From: Flammeovirgaceae bacterium UBA5585
Lineage (GTDB): Bacteria > Bacteroidota > Bacteroidia > Cytophagales > Cyclobacteriaceae
Assembly (NCBI GenBank): GCA_002425185.1
Contig: DILT01000018.1
Span: forward strand, 119,137 to 183,136
Reading direction: 5' to 3'
Length of the DNA: 64,000 bases
In this document: in pieces, positions 25,643-35,105 of the stretch
How the letters are laid out: every line of letters begins with the position of its first letter
How positions within the stretch are numbered: position 1 is the first letter of the stretch
Notes under the pieces: model-generated
Seen by the model: only the letters and a program-made list of their open reading frames with translations
What the model was told of the DNA's origin: nothing
The model's database searches: none
Program-made: the position numbers and the translations under genes

Positions 25643-26689
25643 ATGTCAAGGATAGTGTTCAAGGTTTTAAAATGGTTACTCGTCAGTCTGGCTTCGTTGC
25701 TGATCATTTTGTGTTTGATATTTTGGGATTTAGTCGCCTACGGATACCGGCAGGCTAAGGGACAGTTGCATATTGTGTGGAATGCTAAGCCTGTGGAAGT
25801 ATATCTTGCCGACCCTGCCTTTCCTGATTCCTTAAAAAATAAACTCAGGTTTGTGGAAGAGGTTAGAAAATATGCCATCGACTCATTGGGATTAAAAGAC
25901 TCTAAAAACTATAAGACCTTATTCGATCAAAAGGGTGAGGAGATTATGTGGGTGGTAACTGCCAGTGAACCATTTCAGTTGAAAGAGAAGCAATGGCGAT
26001 TTCCGGTATTAGGCGATGTTCCTTATAAAGGATTTTTTGAAAAGGAACGTGCATTGGCTGAGCAAAAGAAATTGGAGCAAGCGGGATTTGATGTAAACGT
26101 ACGAAACCCGGGCGGGTGGTCAACGCTCGGATGGTTTACCGATCCTATTCTCAGCAACATGTTGCTGAAACCGGAAGGCGACCTCGCCAGCCTGATTATT
26201 CATGAAATGGTTCATGCCACCATTTTTGTAAAGGATAGTATCGACTTTAATGAAAATCTCGCCTCGTTTATTGGCGATCGTGGAGCGGAGAAATTTCTCA
26301 TCAACAAGTATGGCGGACAGAGTGAACAGTATCTAGCGTATATACAGGAAGACAAAGAATTTTTGGCGTATGTTGATCATATTCTTCGTGGATGTATTTA
26401 CCTCGATAGCGTATACACAGCAATAGCAGGTAAATCCCATCAGCAAAAGCAGGCCATCAAAGAAAACGCCATTCGCACGATTATGGAATCGGCTGACTCA
26501 CTTTCTTTCAAGGTGTTGGCACATCCTTCTAAACGCCATGCCCAGGCGTTGCCAAACAATGCATACTTCATGTCCTTTAGAAGATATCAATCCAGGCAAG
26601 ATGATTTTTGGACGGAATGGCGGGAGGCCTTTAACGGAGATTTGAAAGCGTATATCGATTACTTGAGTAAACGACATCCATTTTTGTAA
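25643..26689 (+). CDS. Predicted zinc aminopeptidase (PF10023 type)
   Basis: A 348-residue protein with one N-terminal transmembrane helix (LKWLLVSLASLLIILCLIFW) anchoring a periplasmic domain. The metal-binding motif LIIHEMVHATIF (HExxH-like, HEMVH) followed downstream by NENLASFIGDRGAEKF provides Glu/Asp ligands, the arrangement seen in the putative aminopeptidase family PF10023. The natural substrate is unknown. It stands alone between recA (divergent) and the response regulator. Confidence 0.85.
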   Translation: MSRIVFKVLKWLLVSLASLLIILCLIFWDLVAYGYRQAKGQLHIVWNAKPVEVYLADPAFPDSLKNKLRFVEEVRKYAIDSLGLKDSKNYKTLFDQKGEEIMWVVTASEPFQLKEKQWRFPVLGDVPYKGFFEKERALAEQKKLEQAGFDVNVRNPGGWSTLGWFTDPILSNMLLKPEGDLASLIIHEMVHATIFVKDSIDFNENLASFIGDRGAEKFLINKYGGQSEQYLAYIQEDKEFLAYVDHILRGCIYLDSVYTAIAGKSHQQKQAIKENAIRTIMESADSLSFKVLAHPSKRHAQALPNNAYFMSFRRYQSRQDDFWTEWREAFNGDLKAYIDYLSKRHPFL

Positions 26690-26790
26690 AGAAACAGTTT
26701 ATGGAGGCTATTAAGGAATTGTTAAGATTAGGTGAGTGGTTTTTTAACCCCTCTTTTCTATCTACTTTTAAGGCAAAATTAGGTTAACCT

Positions 26791-27480
26791 ATGGGAAACA
26801 AGCCCGCGCACAAAGTGCTTGTGGTAGACGATGAAGAGCCGATACAGGAGCTTCTGAAATACAATCTTGAAAAAGACGGGTATGAAGTTAAAACAGCTGG
26901 TGATGGTGCCAGGGCTGTCGAGATAGCTAAGAAATTTCATCCCGATCTGGTTCTTCTTGACATCATGATGCCCAAAATGGACGGTGTTGAAACCTGCCGG
27001 TTGTTACGGGAAATACCGGAGTTGCAAAAAACCTTTATTGTATTCCTTACCGCACGATCGGAAGAATATTCCGAAGTGGCAGCCTTTGATGTTGGTGCTG
27101 ATGACTACATAACAAAACCCATTAAACCACGCGCGTTGGTAAGCCGCATTGGTGCACTGTTCAGACGCGAAGTGAAGAAGACCAACCCCTCCAGTTCAAT
27201 TTCAGTGGGTGATTTAACGATTGATCGTACCAGTTATACCATTAAAGTAGACGGACGAGAGATCAACCTGCCCAAAAAGGAGTTTGAATTGCTCTACTTT
27301 CTGGCAAAAAATCCGAATAAGGTATTCAGTCGTGAAGATCTGCTTCAAAACATTTGGGGATCGGATGTTTATGTACTGGCCCGCACGGTTGATGTGCACA
27401 TTCGAAAAGTGCGCGAAAAAATTGGAGAAGACTATATCACTACGGTAAAGGGCGTTGGTTATAAGTTCAGCCTGAATTAG
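26791..27480 (+). CDS. Response regulator, OmpR/PhoB family
   Basis: A 229-residue DNA-binding response regulator. The receiver domain (about 7-122) has acidic pocket Asp13-Asp14, phosphoacceptor Asp57 in LVLLDIMMPKMDG, Thr in FLTARSEE and Lys in DDYITKPIKP. The C-terminal winged helix (about 135-229) contains LPKKEFELLYFLAKNPNKVF and TVDVHIRKVREKIG. It is followed 87 bases later by its likely partner kinase. Similarity to PhoB suggests phosphate or envelope response, but the specific signal is not determined. Confidence 0.93.
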   Translation: MGNKPAHKVLVVDDEEPIQELLKYNLEKDGYEVKTAGDGARAVEIAKKFHPDLVLLDIMMPKMDGVETCRLLREIPELQKTFIVFLTARSEEYSEVAAFDVGADDYITKPIKPRALVSRIGALFRREVKKTNPSSSISVGDLTIDRTSYTIKVDGREINLPKKEFELLYFLAKNPNKVFSREDLLQNIWGSDVYVLARTVDVHIRKVREKIGEDYITTVKGVGYKFSLN

Positions 27481-27567
27481 TCGTTGCTGTACAGTAGTGC
27501 TTTATCCCTTTAAGGACGGCTTTGATATTACCTGTTGAATATTGAATTTTGAGTTTGAAACTCCAAC

Positions 27568-28647
27568 ATGGTATATAGTTCCAGGGTACTGGCTTTGTTA
27601 CTGGCAATCTGCATTGCCGTTATTACCACGCTGTTTCTTACACTTTTTAAAGATGCCAATTCCACGCTGTTGTTTGTTGCGTTCGGCATCAGCTTTTCGG
27701 TATCCTACATTTTGATCTTCATTGTATTGGAGTTTTTGATTTTTCGGGAGATCAGTAAGATATACCGGCTTATGGAAAAACTAAGAAAAAAAGAACTGAA
27801 TAAGCTGGGTAAACAAAAATCAGGAGCACTTAATCCATTAGAAAAAATAAACGAAGAAATTTTTTCATTTGCTGAGTTAAAGCAAAAAGAGATTGATGAG
27901 TTGCGCAAACTGGAAGCTTTCCGAAAAGAGTTTATTGCCGATGTTTCGCACGAGCTTAAAACACCCATTTTTGCTGCTCAGGGTTTTGTACATACATTGT
28001 TGGATGGCGCTATGGATGACAAATCCGTTCGTAACAAGTTTTTAAAAAAGGCAGCCAAAAGTCTTGATGGTCTGGATGCACTCGTTCAGGATCTGCTTAC
28101 GCTATCGCACATCGAGACAGGTCAAATCAAAATGCATTTTGAAAACATTGATCTATACAAGCTTACGCAAGAAGTATTTGAGCAATTTGAAGAGAAGGCT
28201 GATAAGCGGGATATTAAATTTCGAATCGAAGGTAACCCCAATAAGATTATTGTTTATGCCGACTGGCAGCGAATTTTTCAGGTGATGACTAACCTGGTTT
28301 CAAATGCCATTAAGCATTCACATGAAGGTGGTGAAGTAATAGTCGGTTTTGAGGTCAGTAAAAAGTTTGTGACAACGTATGTTCGCGATTTCGGTGAGGG
28401 TATCCCGCCCGAACACATCAGTAGAATATTCGAGCGATTTTACCGGGTAGATAAAAGCCGCAGTCGTGAGAAAGGCGGTACCGGACTTGGGCTGGCTATT
28501 GTAAAACACATTCTTGAAAACCATCATACCAGGGCCGAAGTAGAAAGCAGTCCCGGAAAGGGTTCCACCTTTAGTTTTAAATTGCCGCGTGTTAAACCCG
28601 AGGGGCAGGAAAATTCTGAGCCAATAAAGACAAAAGCTGATCATTAA
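27568..28647 (+). CDS. Sensor histidine kinase, PhoR-like
   Basis: A 359-residue membrane kinase. Two N-terminal hydrophobic segments (residues about 7-27 and 34-58) have almost no periplasmic loop between them, so the signal is probably sensed in or at the membrane or via a partner. The HisKA domain has phosphoacceptor His128 in FIADVSHELKTP; the ATPase domain shows the N box NLVSNAIKHS, G1 DFGEGIP and G2 GTGLGLAI. It forms a pair with the preceding response regulator. Confidence 0.92.
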   Translation: MVYSSRVLALLLAICIAVITTLFLTLFKDANSTLLFVAFGISFSVSYILIFIVLEFLIFREISKIYRLMEKLRKKELNKLGKQKSGALNPLEKINEEIFSFAELKQKEIDELRKLEAFRKEFIADVSHELKTPIFAAQGFVHTLLDGAMDDKSVRNKFLKKAAKSLDGLDALVQDLLTLSHIETGQIKMHFENIDLYKLTQEVFEQFEEKADKRDIKFRIEGNPNKIIVYADWQRIFQVMTNLVSNAIKHSHEGGEVIVGFEVSKKFVTTYVRDFGEGIPPEHISRIFERFYRVDKSRSREKGGTGLGLAIVKHILENHHTRAEVESSPGKGSTFSFKLPRVKPEGQENSEPIKTKADH

Positions 28648-28668
28648 TCATACGCTTATTCTGATTTT

Positions 28669-29385
28669 TTGAAATCGAAATTTACCTTTAAGGAATTAAT
28701 TATTTGGGAGGATGATGACCTGGTTGCCATCAGCAAACCTCCTTTTATAGCAACCCTGGAAGATCGATCAGACAGCACAAACGTATTGGCCCTTGCACGG
28801 GAGTATGAACCTCGCGCACAAGCCTGTCATCGGTTGGATAAGGATACTTCTGGAGTAATTCTATTTGCTAAAAACCCCGAGGCCTATCGCCACATGAGCA
28901 TTCAGTTTGAAAAGCGGGAGGTGGAGAAAATATACCATGCCGTAGTGGATGGCATACATAATTTCAAGAATGAACTGGTAGATGCACCCATTGCCAAATC
29001 GGATGATGGTATTGTGAAAATCAGTAAACGGGAGGGTAAACCCGCCCAAACCTATTTTTCAACCTTACAGGTTTACCGGCTGCATACCCTTCTGGAGTGC
29101 CGTCCGATAACCGGTCGTATGCATCAGATTCGTATACACCTGTCTACCCTAAATGCCTCCATAACCGGGGATGAGCAATACGGGGGTAAACCGTTCTACC
29201 TTTCCAGCGTAAAGCGGGGCTTTAACCTGAAGAAATTTTCGGATGAACAACCCCTGATGAAGCGAATGGCCCTACACGCCCGATCCTTAACATTTAAATC
29301 CCTGGAGGAAGCCCGGGTTTCAGTAGAGGCTTCTTATCCTAAAGACTTTCAGGCTCTTATACGTCAATTGGAACTAAACCGGTAA
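28669..29385 (+). CDS. RluA-family pseudouridine synthase
   Basis: A 238-residue enzyme that isomerises uridine in rRNA or tRNA. The catalytic Asp57 lies in CHRLDKDTSGV; other motifs are LVAISKPPFIATL, KIYHAVVDG and RMHQIRIHLSTL. The start is taken as TTG at 28669, since the kinase stop codon lies in the same frame 21 bases upstream and no ATG is available before conserved sequence. It follows the kinase by 21 bases and may be co-transcribed. It has no S4 domain, so it resembles the short RluA/TruC/YqcB group. Confidence 0.9.
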   Translation: MKSKFTFKELIIWEDDDLVAISKPPFIATLEDRSDSTNVLALAREYEPRAQACHRLDKDTSGVILFAKNPEAYRHMSIQFEKREVEKIYHAVVDGIHNFKNELVDAPIAKSDDGIVKISKREGKPAQTYFSTLQVYRLHTLLECRPITGRMHQIRIHLSTLNASITGDEQYGGKPFYLSSVKRGFNLKKFSDEQPLMKRMALHARSLTFKSLEEARVSVEASYPKDFQALIRQLELNR

Positions 29386-29434
29386 CCTTTCCCAGGCAAG
29401 GGTTGCACTAAAAAAGGGCAAAAACAGGCCCTTG

Positions 29435-29466
29435 TTTGCATTTCAGATAGCATCATCTTACCTTTG
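29435..29466 (+). promoter_or_regulatory. Promoter of the rplM-rpsI-rpsB operon
   Basis: TTTG at 29435-29438 and TACCTTTG at 29459-29466 are separated by 20 bases, an excellent match to the Bacteroidota consensus TTTG-N19/20-TAnnTTTG. The GTG start of rplM follows 53 bases after the -7 box. A strong promoter is expected for ribosomal protein genes. Confidence 0.85.
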
Positions 29467-29518
29467 TGTCCCTTTTTAAAGGAAGGGTGTATTTTGTTAA
29501 TTTTTTAAAGCAAAAACC

Positions 29519-29962
29519 GTGGATCATCAGAGTTATAAAACAGCTCACGCCAATAAGGCAACAGTAGAGAAAGCATGGGTCATCGTTGACGCCAAGGATA
29601 AAGTTTTGGGGCGGGTGGCGAGCCAGATTGCGCATATTATTAAGGGCAAGCACAAAACCAGTTACTCTCCCCATGTCGATTGTGGCGACCATGTAGTGGT
29701 TGTTAATGCCGACAAAGTAAAGATGACGGGTAAGAAGTGGACAGACCGTGTTATTTACACCCACTCTGGTTATCCGGGAGGTCAGCGCGAGCACACCCCT
29801 TCTCAGATTCGTGCGAAGCACCCTGAAAGATTAGTAGAGCATGCCGTACGCGGTATGCTGCCTAAAAACAGGTTAGGTCGCGAACTTTTTCGCAGCCTTC
29901 ATGTATATGCCGGAACAGAACATCCACACATAGCACAACAACCAAAAGAAATAAAACTATAA
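29519..29962 (+). CDS. rplM: 50S ribosomal protein L13
   Basis: A 147-residue ribosomal protein. The start is GTG at 29519 (MDHQSYKTAHANKATVEKAW). Typical L13 blocks: VDAKDKVLGRVASQIAHIIK, VVVNADKVKMTGKKW, THSGYPGG, and AVRGMLPKNRLGR. It heads the small ribosomal operon, 3 bases before rpsI. Confidence 0.98.
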   Translation: MDHQSYKTAHANKATVEKAWVIVDAKDKVLGRVASQIAHIIKGKHKTSYSPHVDCGDHVVVVNADKVKMTGKKWTDRVIYTHSGYPGGQREHTPSQIRAKHPERLVEHAVRGMLPKNRLGRELFRSLHVYAGTEHPHIAQQPKEIKL

Positions 29963-29965
29963 TTC

Positions 29966-30352
29966 ATGGAGATTTTCAACGCAACGGGTAGAAGGAAGAC
30001 TTCTGTAGCCAGGGTTTATTTAAAGTCTGGCAAAGGTGACATTCAGGTAAACGCCCGTGATCTCAAGGAATACTTCCTATCTGAGATTCACCAGACACTG
30101 GTTAAGCAGCCTTTAGTGGCGCTTAAAGCCGAGAATCAGTACGATGTAACCATTAACGTTGAAGGCGGTGGCATTAAAGGCCAGGCTGAAGCGGTTCGAT
30201 TGGGCATTTCACGCGCTTTAGTGGCCGTAAATGCCGAGAACAAACCGGTGCTGAGAAAAGAAGGTTTTATAACCCGTGACTCACGCATGGTAGAACGCAA
30301 GAAGCCGGGAAGAAGAAAGGCCAGAAAGAGATTCCAATTCAGCAAACGTTAA
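29966..30352 (+). CDS. rpsI: 30S ribosomal protein S9
   Basis: A 128-residue ribosomal protein with the classic ends: NATGRRKTSVARVYLKSG at the start and the basic tail ERKKPGRRKARKRFQFSKR whose terminal Arg/Lys contacts P-site tRNA. The region GGGIKGQAEAVRLGISRAL is diagnostic. It follows rplM by 3 bases and precedes rpsB by 19. Confidence 0.98.
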   Translation: MEIFNATGRRKTSVARVYLKSGKGDIQVNARDLKEYFLSEIHQTLVKQPLVALKAENQYDVTINVEGGGIKGQAEAVRLGISRALVAVNAENKPVLRKEGFITRDSRMVERKKPGRRKARKRFQFSKR

Positions 30353-30371
30353 TCGTAAACATCAACTTTAC

Positions 30372-31142
30372 ATGGGAAAGAAATTAACTTATCAGGATTT
30401 ATTAGAAGCGGGTGTTCATTTCGGACACTTAACCCGCAAGTGGAACCCGAAGATGGCAGAGTACATCTTCATGGAGAATAACGGAATCCACATCATCGAC
30501 TTGCACAAATCGTTGGCTGCCCTTGAAGAAGCCGCTTTTGCGATGAAGAACATAGTTCGTTCAGGTCGTAAAATCATGTTCGTAGCCACCAAAAAGCAAG
30601 CTAAGGATATTGTAGCCGAAGAAGCTAAGCGTCTGAACATGCCTTACGTAACCGAGCGCTGGTTAGGTGGTATGCTTACCAACTTTGCCACCATTCGTAA
30701 ATCATTGAAGAAACTTTCACAGATCGATAAGCTTATGAAAGATGAAGCTTACCTGAACCTGCAAAAGAAAGAACGTCTTACGCTTACCCGCGAAAAGGCA
30801 AAGCTGGAAAAGCAGTTGGGGGGTATTGTTGATCTGAACAGGCTTCCTGCAGCGTTATTCATCATTGACGTGAAGCGTGAGCATATTGCCGTAAAAGAAG
30901 CCCAGAAGCTGAACATTCCGGTGTTCGCGATGGTCGATACAAACTCTGATCCATCTTCTGTGGACTTCCCGATTCCTGCCAATGACGATGCTTTCAAATC
31001 AATATCACTTATTACCGGTTATATCGGAAGTACGATTGAAGAAGCGTTGAACGAGCGTAAGAAGGAGAAGGAAGAAGCTTCTTTGAAGAAAGAAGAAGAT
31101 GAAAAGAGAAAAGTAGACGCGGCCGTAGAAGAAGCAAAATAA
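30372..31142 (+). CDS. rpsB: 30S ribosomal protein S2
   Basis: A 256-residue ribosomal protein. Motifs: LLEAGVHFGHLTRKWNPKM, IDLHKSLAALEEA, ERWLGGMLTNF and FAMVDTNSDPSSVDFPIPAN. The C-terminus is a Lys/Glu-rich helix (RKKEKEEASLKKEEDEKRKV) typical of Bacteroidota S2. A terminator-like hairpin separates it from tsf. Confidence 0.98.
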   Translation: MGKKLTYQDLLEAGVHFGHLTRKWNPKMAEYIFMENNGIHIIDLHKSLAALEEAAFAMKNIVRSGRKIMFVATKKQAKDIVAEEAKRLNMPYVTERWLGGMLTNFATIRKSLKKLSQIDKLMKDEAYLNLQKKERLTLTREKAKLEKQLGGIVDLNRLPAALFIIDVKREHIAVKEAQKLNIPVFAMVDTNSDPSSVDFPIPANDDAFKSISLITGYIGSTIEEALNERKKEKEEASLKKEEDEKRKVDAAVEEAK

Positions 31143-31192
31143 AAATTGTCAATTGGCCGGGGATAATCCTGTCAGTGGCCGATAACATACAA

Positions 31193-31227
31193 TAAACATC
31201 GGCCCTTCAGTCGATGTTTATTTTTTT
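31193..31227 (+). terminator. Terminator-like hairpin between rpsB and tsf
   Basis: TAAACATCG (31193-31201) pairs exactly with CGATGTTTA (31212-31220) over a 10-base loop, then TTTTTTT follows. It is a good intrinsic terminator and would let rpsB and tsf be expressed at different levels. Confidence 0.8.
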
Positions 31228-31273
31228 AAAGCCGTTATAGAGTAAAAAATCGTAAATCTAAAATTATAAAGAG

Positions 31274-32104
31274 ATGTCAATTTCAGCACAAGATGTAAAC
31301 AAACTCAGGCAAATGACCGGAGCTGGTATGATGGATTGTAAAAAAGCCCTTACGGAAGCAGCCGGTGACTTTGAGAAAGCGATTGAGATATTAAGAAAGA
31401 AAGGACAGAAGGTTTCTGCTTCCCGTTCCGACAGAGAAGCTAAGGAAGGCTCTGTATTTGTTAAAGTAAGTGATGATAAGAAAGAAGCCGTATTGATCGC
31501 GTTAAATTGCGAAACCGACTTTGTGGCGAAGAATGAAGAGTTTCAATCGTTGGGAAAATTGGTTGCCGACACAGCGTTTGCCAATAAACCTGCCGATAAA
31601 GAAGCTTTATTGGCCTTGAAAGCAGGCGATCTCACCCTCAATGAAAAGATTACAGAACTTGTAGGCAAAATAGGAGAGAAGATTGAGGTGAGTGAATTTG
31701 TTCACATGAAAGGCGAAACGGTGGTGCCCTACATTCATGCAGGCGCGAAACTGGGCGTGCTGGTATCGCTTAAGGGGATCAATGGAAAAGATGTTACAGA
31801 TGCGGGTAAGGATGTAGGCATGCAGATTGCTGCCATGAATCCGGTGGCTGTTGATGAGTCCTCTGTCGATAAAAGTATTATCGAAAAGGAACTTGAAATT
31901 GCCAAAGCACAAATTCTAGCCGAAGGAAAACCTGAGAATATGGTAGAGAAAATTGCTCAAGGTAAGTTGAATAAATTCTTTAAGGACAGCACCTTATTGC
32001 ACCAACTATTCGTTAAGGATAACAGCAAGACGGTGGCTCAGTATCTTGATAGCGTAACCAAAGGACTGACTGTGGCTGAATTCAAGCGCGTGTCAATTGG
32101 GTAA
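31274..32104 (+). CDS. tsf: Elongation factor Ts
   Basis: A 276-residue nucleotide exchange factor for EF-Tu. The N-terminal UBA-like domain holds LRQMTGAGMMDCKKALTEA, the EF-Ts signature, followed by VLIALNCETDFVAKNEEFQ. The last part contains the dimerisation/C-terminal region TVAQYLDSVTKGLTVAEF. Directly preceded by a terminator, so it may have its own promoter, although none with a full consensus is visible in 31228-31273. Confidence 0.98.
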   Translation: MSISAQDVNKLRQMTGAGMMDCKKALTEAAGDFEKAIEILRKKGQKVSASRSDREAKEGSVFVKVSDDKKEAVLIALNCETDFVAKNEEFQSLGKLVADTAFANKPADKEALLALKAGDLTLNEKITELVGKIGEKIEVSEFVHMKGETVVPYIHAGAKLGVLVSLKGINGKDVTDAGKDVGMQIAAMNPVAVDESSVDKSIIEKELEIAKAQILAEGKPENMVEKIAQGKLNKFFKDSTLLHQLFVKDNSKTVAQYLDSVTKGLTVAEFKRVSIG

Positions 32105-32128
32105 CGGTAAATGTATAAGATGGAAGAA

Positions 32129-32150
32129 GGAGCCGGCAGGCTCCTTTTTT
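32129..32150 (+). terminator. Intrinsic terminator of tsf
   Basis: GGAGCC (32129-32134) and GGCTCC (32139-32144) form a stem with a GGCA loop, immediately followed by TTTTTT. Confidence 0.88.
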
Positions 32151-32231
32151 ATTGGCTTTAGCGAAAATTATTTACGTTGAGGATAATTCATTTAGATACT
32201 TATTTAATTTTAAGAATTAATTTATAGTAGT

Positions 32232-33110
32232 ATGCCATTGGATATAACAACCCCGGTTCCTGTAGTAGACGGCACAACCATTACCCGCGAAGCGTTTCAA
32301 CGCGAATTTTATAAGCCTCAAAAGCCAGTTGTGCTGCGTGGCTTATGGAAGCAATATCCGGCCTATACCAAATGGACCATGGATTTCTTCCGACAATCCA
32401 TGGGGAATATTGAGGTTGGTCTTTTTGGTAACCGAAAGGAAGACCTTTCTAAAACGTTGCAGGTTCCCAACGCAGTTATGCGCTTTGATGAATACCTGAA
32501 CCTGATTGAACGTGAGCCGACTGATCTTCGCTTATTTCTTTTTCCGGTATTTAAACACAAGCCTGAGTTGTTAAAGGATTTCGACTACCCCAAAATAGCT
32601 TCGGGTTATGTTAAAATTCCGTTTATGTTCTTCGGTCCTGCGAACTCGATTGTTCGCATGCACCAGGATATTGACATGAGTAATGTGTTTCTCACGCAGT
32701 TTCACGGGCGTAAACGAGTAGTATTATTTGCACCTGATCAATCTGAATTATTATATCGTTTGCCCTTTAACGTTCACTCCACGGTTGATGTTGATCACCC
32801 CGACTACGATACCTACCCGGGGTTGAACTACGTAAAGGGCATGAGCACGGTGATTGAACATGGTGATACAATTTTTATGCCCAGTGGCTACTGGCATCAC
32901 ATTGAATACCTCGATGGAGGATTTGGCCTTTCCGTACGAACCTTGCCCTATGGATTATCGATGAAAGCCAGGGGGTTGTGGAACCTCACCGTACAGCGTA
33001 CAACCGATAATATTATGCGCAAATTGAATGATGAGAAGTGGTTTGCATTTAAGAAGCAACTTGCATACAAGCGCGCTGATAAGGTGATTCAGGGTTTAAG
33101 CATGGCGTAA
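32232..33110 (+). CDS. Cupin_8/JmjC-like Fe(II)/2-oxoglutarate oxygenase
   Basis: A 292-residue protein of the JmjC-like cupin_8 group, likely a protein or tRNA/small-molecule hydroxylase. The N-terminal part RGLWKQYPAYTKWTMDFFRQ is typical of this group. The iron ligands are visible as H-x-D in VRMHQDIDMS and a distal His in PSGYWHHIEYL, with the cofactor-binding region GRKRVVLFAPDQ. It is convergent with the TPR kinase gene (3-base gap). Substrate is unknown. Confidence 0.87.
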   Translation: MPLDITTPVPVVDGTTITREAFQREFYKPQKPVVLRGLWKQYPAYTKWTMDFFRQSMGNIEVGLFGNRKEDLSKTLQVPNAVMRFDEYLNLIEREPTDLRLFLFPVFKHKPELLKDFDYPKIASGYVKIPFMFFGPANSIVRMHQDIDMSNVFLTQFHGRKRVVLFAPDQSELLYRLPFNVHSTVDVDHPDYDTYPGLNYVKGMSTVIEHGDTIFMPSGYWHHIEYLDGGFGLSVRTLPYGLSMKARGLWNLTVQRTTDNIMRKLNDEKWFAFKKQLAYKRADKVIQGLSMA

Positions 33111-33113
33111 TCG

Positions 33114-35015
33114 TTAACCGCTTGCCTTAAGCCGTACGGTGAAAACACTTCCTTTTCCAGCTGTACTGGTTACGGTAATCGTTCCGCTATTATTCTCGAC
33201 CATTTCTTTGCAGAGTTGAAGGCCGAGGCCGGTACCTTTTTCGCCCTGTGTGCCCCGTGTGGTTTGAATTTCCTTTTTACGGAATAAATTCCTCACCTGA
33301 TCTTCATCCATGCCTATGCCGGTATCGGCTACTTCAATGGCTATTGTATTTCCATCCGCATGTGCAGCCAGAACAACCTGACCTCCATTATGCGTGAACT
33401 TTATAGCGTTGTTAATGAGGTTGCGTATAATCAGCTCCAGTTGGTTTTCATCGGCTAAAGCTGTCTGTTCTTTAGTTATGGTACTGTATAGTTGAATTCC
33501 TTTTGCTTTTGCAGATTCGGCAAATAGGGCAATGCAACGATCGGTAAGATCGCATAGATTAATAGCCTTAGGGTGATGCGACCATCCGTTCATTTGTGAA
33601 TGCGACCACTGAAACAGATTCTCAAGGGTTTCGTTGGTGCCGATAACCAGGTTGTTGAGTTTAGGCCCCAATTCTTTGAATTCCTTATCGGATATATCAT
33701 GGCGCAAAACCATAGCCAATAATCCTTTTAAACTTGCCAATGGTGTGCGTAAGTCATGGCTGATAATCGAGAAGAGCTTGTCTTTTACGGCATTGGTTTG
33801 TTTAAGCCTTTCATTTTGTAGTTCAATCTCTTTGTTCTTCTCCTGTAACAATCGGTTGGTTTCAAATCGTTGGCGATTGTTTTTTGTAACCAACATAACA
33901 ATCACTAACAAGGAGACCAGAAGAACACCAAAGAAAATGGTATAGATAATCTTTTCCTGGCGTGCCTGTTTATTGGCTAATTCCAATTCGGCAATTTTGG
34001 CCTCTCTTTTCTCCTCGGCAAACTCAAGTTCGGTGATAAGGGCTTTCTGTGTGGTTTCCCAATTTAAAATAGTGCTGCTAAGTTCATCATAAAGCAGGTG
34101 GTAGTGATAAGCCCGCTGGTAGTTGCTTAAACCGGCATAGCTTCGGGCCAGTCCGTAATACGAATCTTTCAATACCTCCCGAAGATTAAGCTCCTGACTT
34201 TCATGTGTGGATTGATTAAACCAGTCAATAGCCGTTTTGAAGTCTCCTTTGTTGAGATGAATGCCGCCAATTAAACTTTTGTTATAGGCAATTACCGCAA
34301 AATCATTCGACTTAATGGCTATTGTGTTGGATCGCTGAAAATACTTTAGGGCTGAATCAGGTTGGTTTTGCTTAACAAAAAGTAACCCCTTTGAATTATA
34401 ATTATAACTAAGAAGCTGATAATCATTTAAGGAATCAGACAATTGAATTCCCCGATCTGCTAAACGATGGCCTTCTTCCAGATTTTGCCCGGTGGTTCCG
34501 TATATCCAGGTAATGTTACCGCAAAAGGATGCGATGTTTTTTTTATCGTTTAACTTCTCGTAGATCGTAATAGCCTTAAGCTGGTATTGCAGTGCCTGGT
34601 CGAAGCGTTTGAAACCAAACGTATTAATATTGCCCAGTACGCGATAGGCCATGGCCATAGTAGCGGAATCCTTTACCTGCTCGGCTAGTTTGAGTGATGC
34701 CGTGGTGACCTCAACGGCTTTTGCGTAATTGCTTTGCCTGAATTCATACTCCCCTAACCGGTTAAGGGCAATAGCTTCACCACGTTTATAGCCAACGGTT
34801 TGAGAAAGTTGGACGGCCTCTTCAGCATAGCGTTTTGATTTTTGAGGCTGGTATGCTAAATACCGATTAGACAGTTCATTGAGTAAGTCAACTTTTTCCG
34901 AATCATGTTTAGCGTGAAGTACTTGCGTTTCGAGACTGTCCAGAATGGGTTGTTGACCTTGGGTAAAAGTTTGCGCACCAAAAAGCAGTGTGAATATCAG
35001 CGCAAGTTTAGTCAT
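33114..35015 (-). CDS. TPR-containing sensor histidine kinase
   Basis: A 633-residue protein starting with a signal peptide (MTKLALIFTLLFGAQTFTQG); the longer frame to 35132 adds a non-signal leader within the repeat region. Residues ~25-330 are tetratricopeptide repeats (e.g. GEAIALNRLGEYEFRQSNYA), then a transmembrane helix (IIYTIFFGVLLVSLLVIVML), a coiled coil, HisKA with phosphoacceptor in FSIISHDLRTPLASLKG, and the ATPase with NLINNAIKFT, DTGIGMD and GTGLGLQL. The layout with periplasmic TPRs is common in Bacteroidota. No response regulator is adjacent. Confidence 0.92.
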   Translation of the reverse strand: MTKLALIFTLLFGAQTFTQGQQPILDSLETQVLHAKHDSEKVDLLNELSNRYLAYQPQKSKRYAEEAVQLSQTVGYKRGEAIALNRLGEYEFRQSNYAKAVEVTTASLKLAEQVKDSATMAMAYRVLGNINTFGFKRFDQALQYQLKAITIYEKLNDKKNIASFCGNITWIYGTTGQNLEEGHRLADRGIQLSDSLNDYQLLSYNYNSKGLLFVKQNQPDSALKYFQRSNTIAIKSNDFAVIAYNKSLIGGIHLNKGDFKTAIDWFNQSTHESQELNLREVLKDSYYGLARSYAGLSNYQRAYHYHLLYDELSSTILNWETTQKALITELEFAEEKREAKIAELELANKQARQEKIIYTIFFGVLLVSLLVIVMLVTKNNRQRFETNRLLQEKNKEIELQNERLKQTNAVKDKLFSIISHDLRTPLASLKGLLAMVLRHDISDKEFKELGPKLNNLVIGTNETLENLFQWSHSQMNGWSHHPKAINLCDLTDRCIALFAESAKAKGIQLYSTITKEQTALADENQLELIIRNLINNAIKFTHNGGQVVLAAHADGNTIAIEVADTGIGMDEDQVRNLFRKKEIQTTRGTQGEKGTGLGLQLCKEMVENNSGTITVTSTAGKGSVFTVRLKASG

Positions 35016-35105
35016 ACGGAAAAGTACAGAAAAACAGGCTGAATTTGGAATACCTGCATTTCTAAAAATATTATTTGAGTGTCCGCATCCAAACCTGAAT
35101 TTTGA

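Noticed and set aside
26701..26787. 28-codon frame (MEAIKELLRLGEWFFNPSFL...) between the aminopeptidase and the response regulator
   Set aside because: Possible small peptide or leader, but no signal, motif or conservation information; could be chance.
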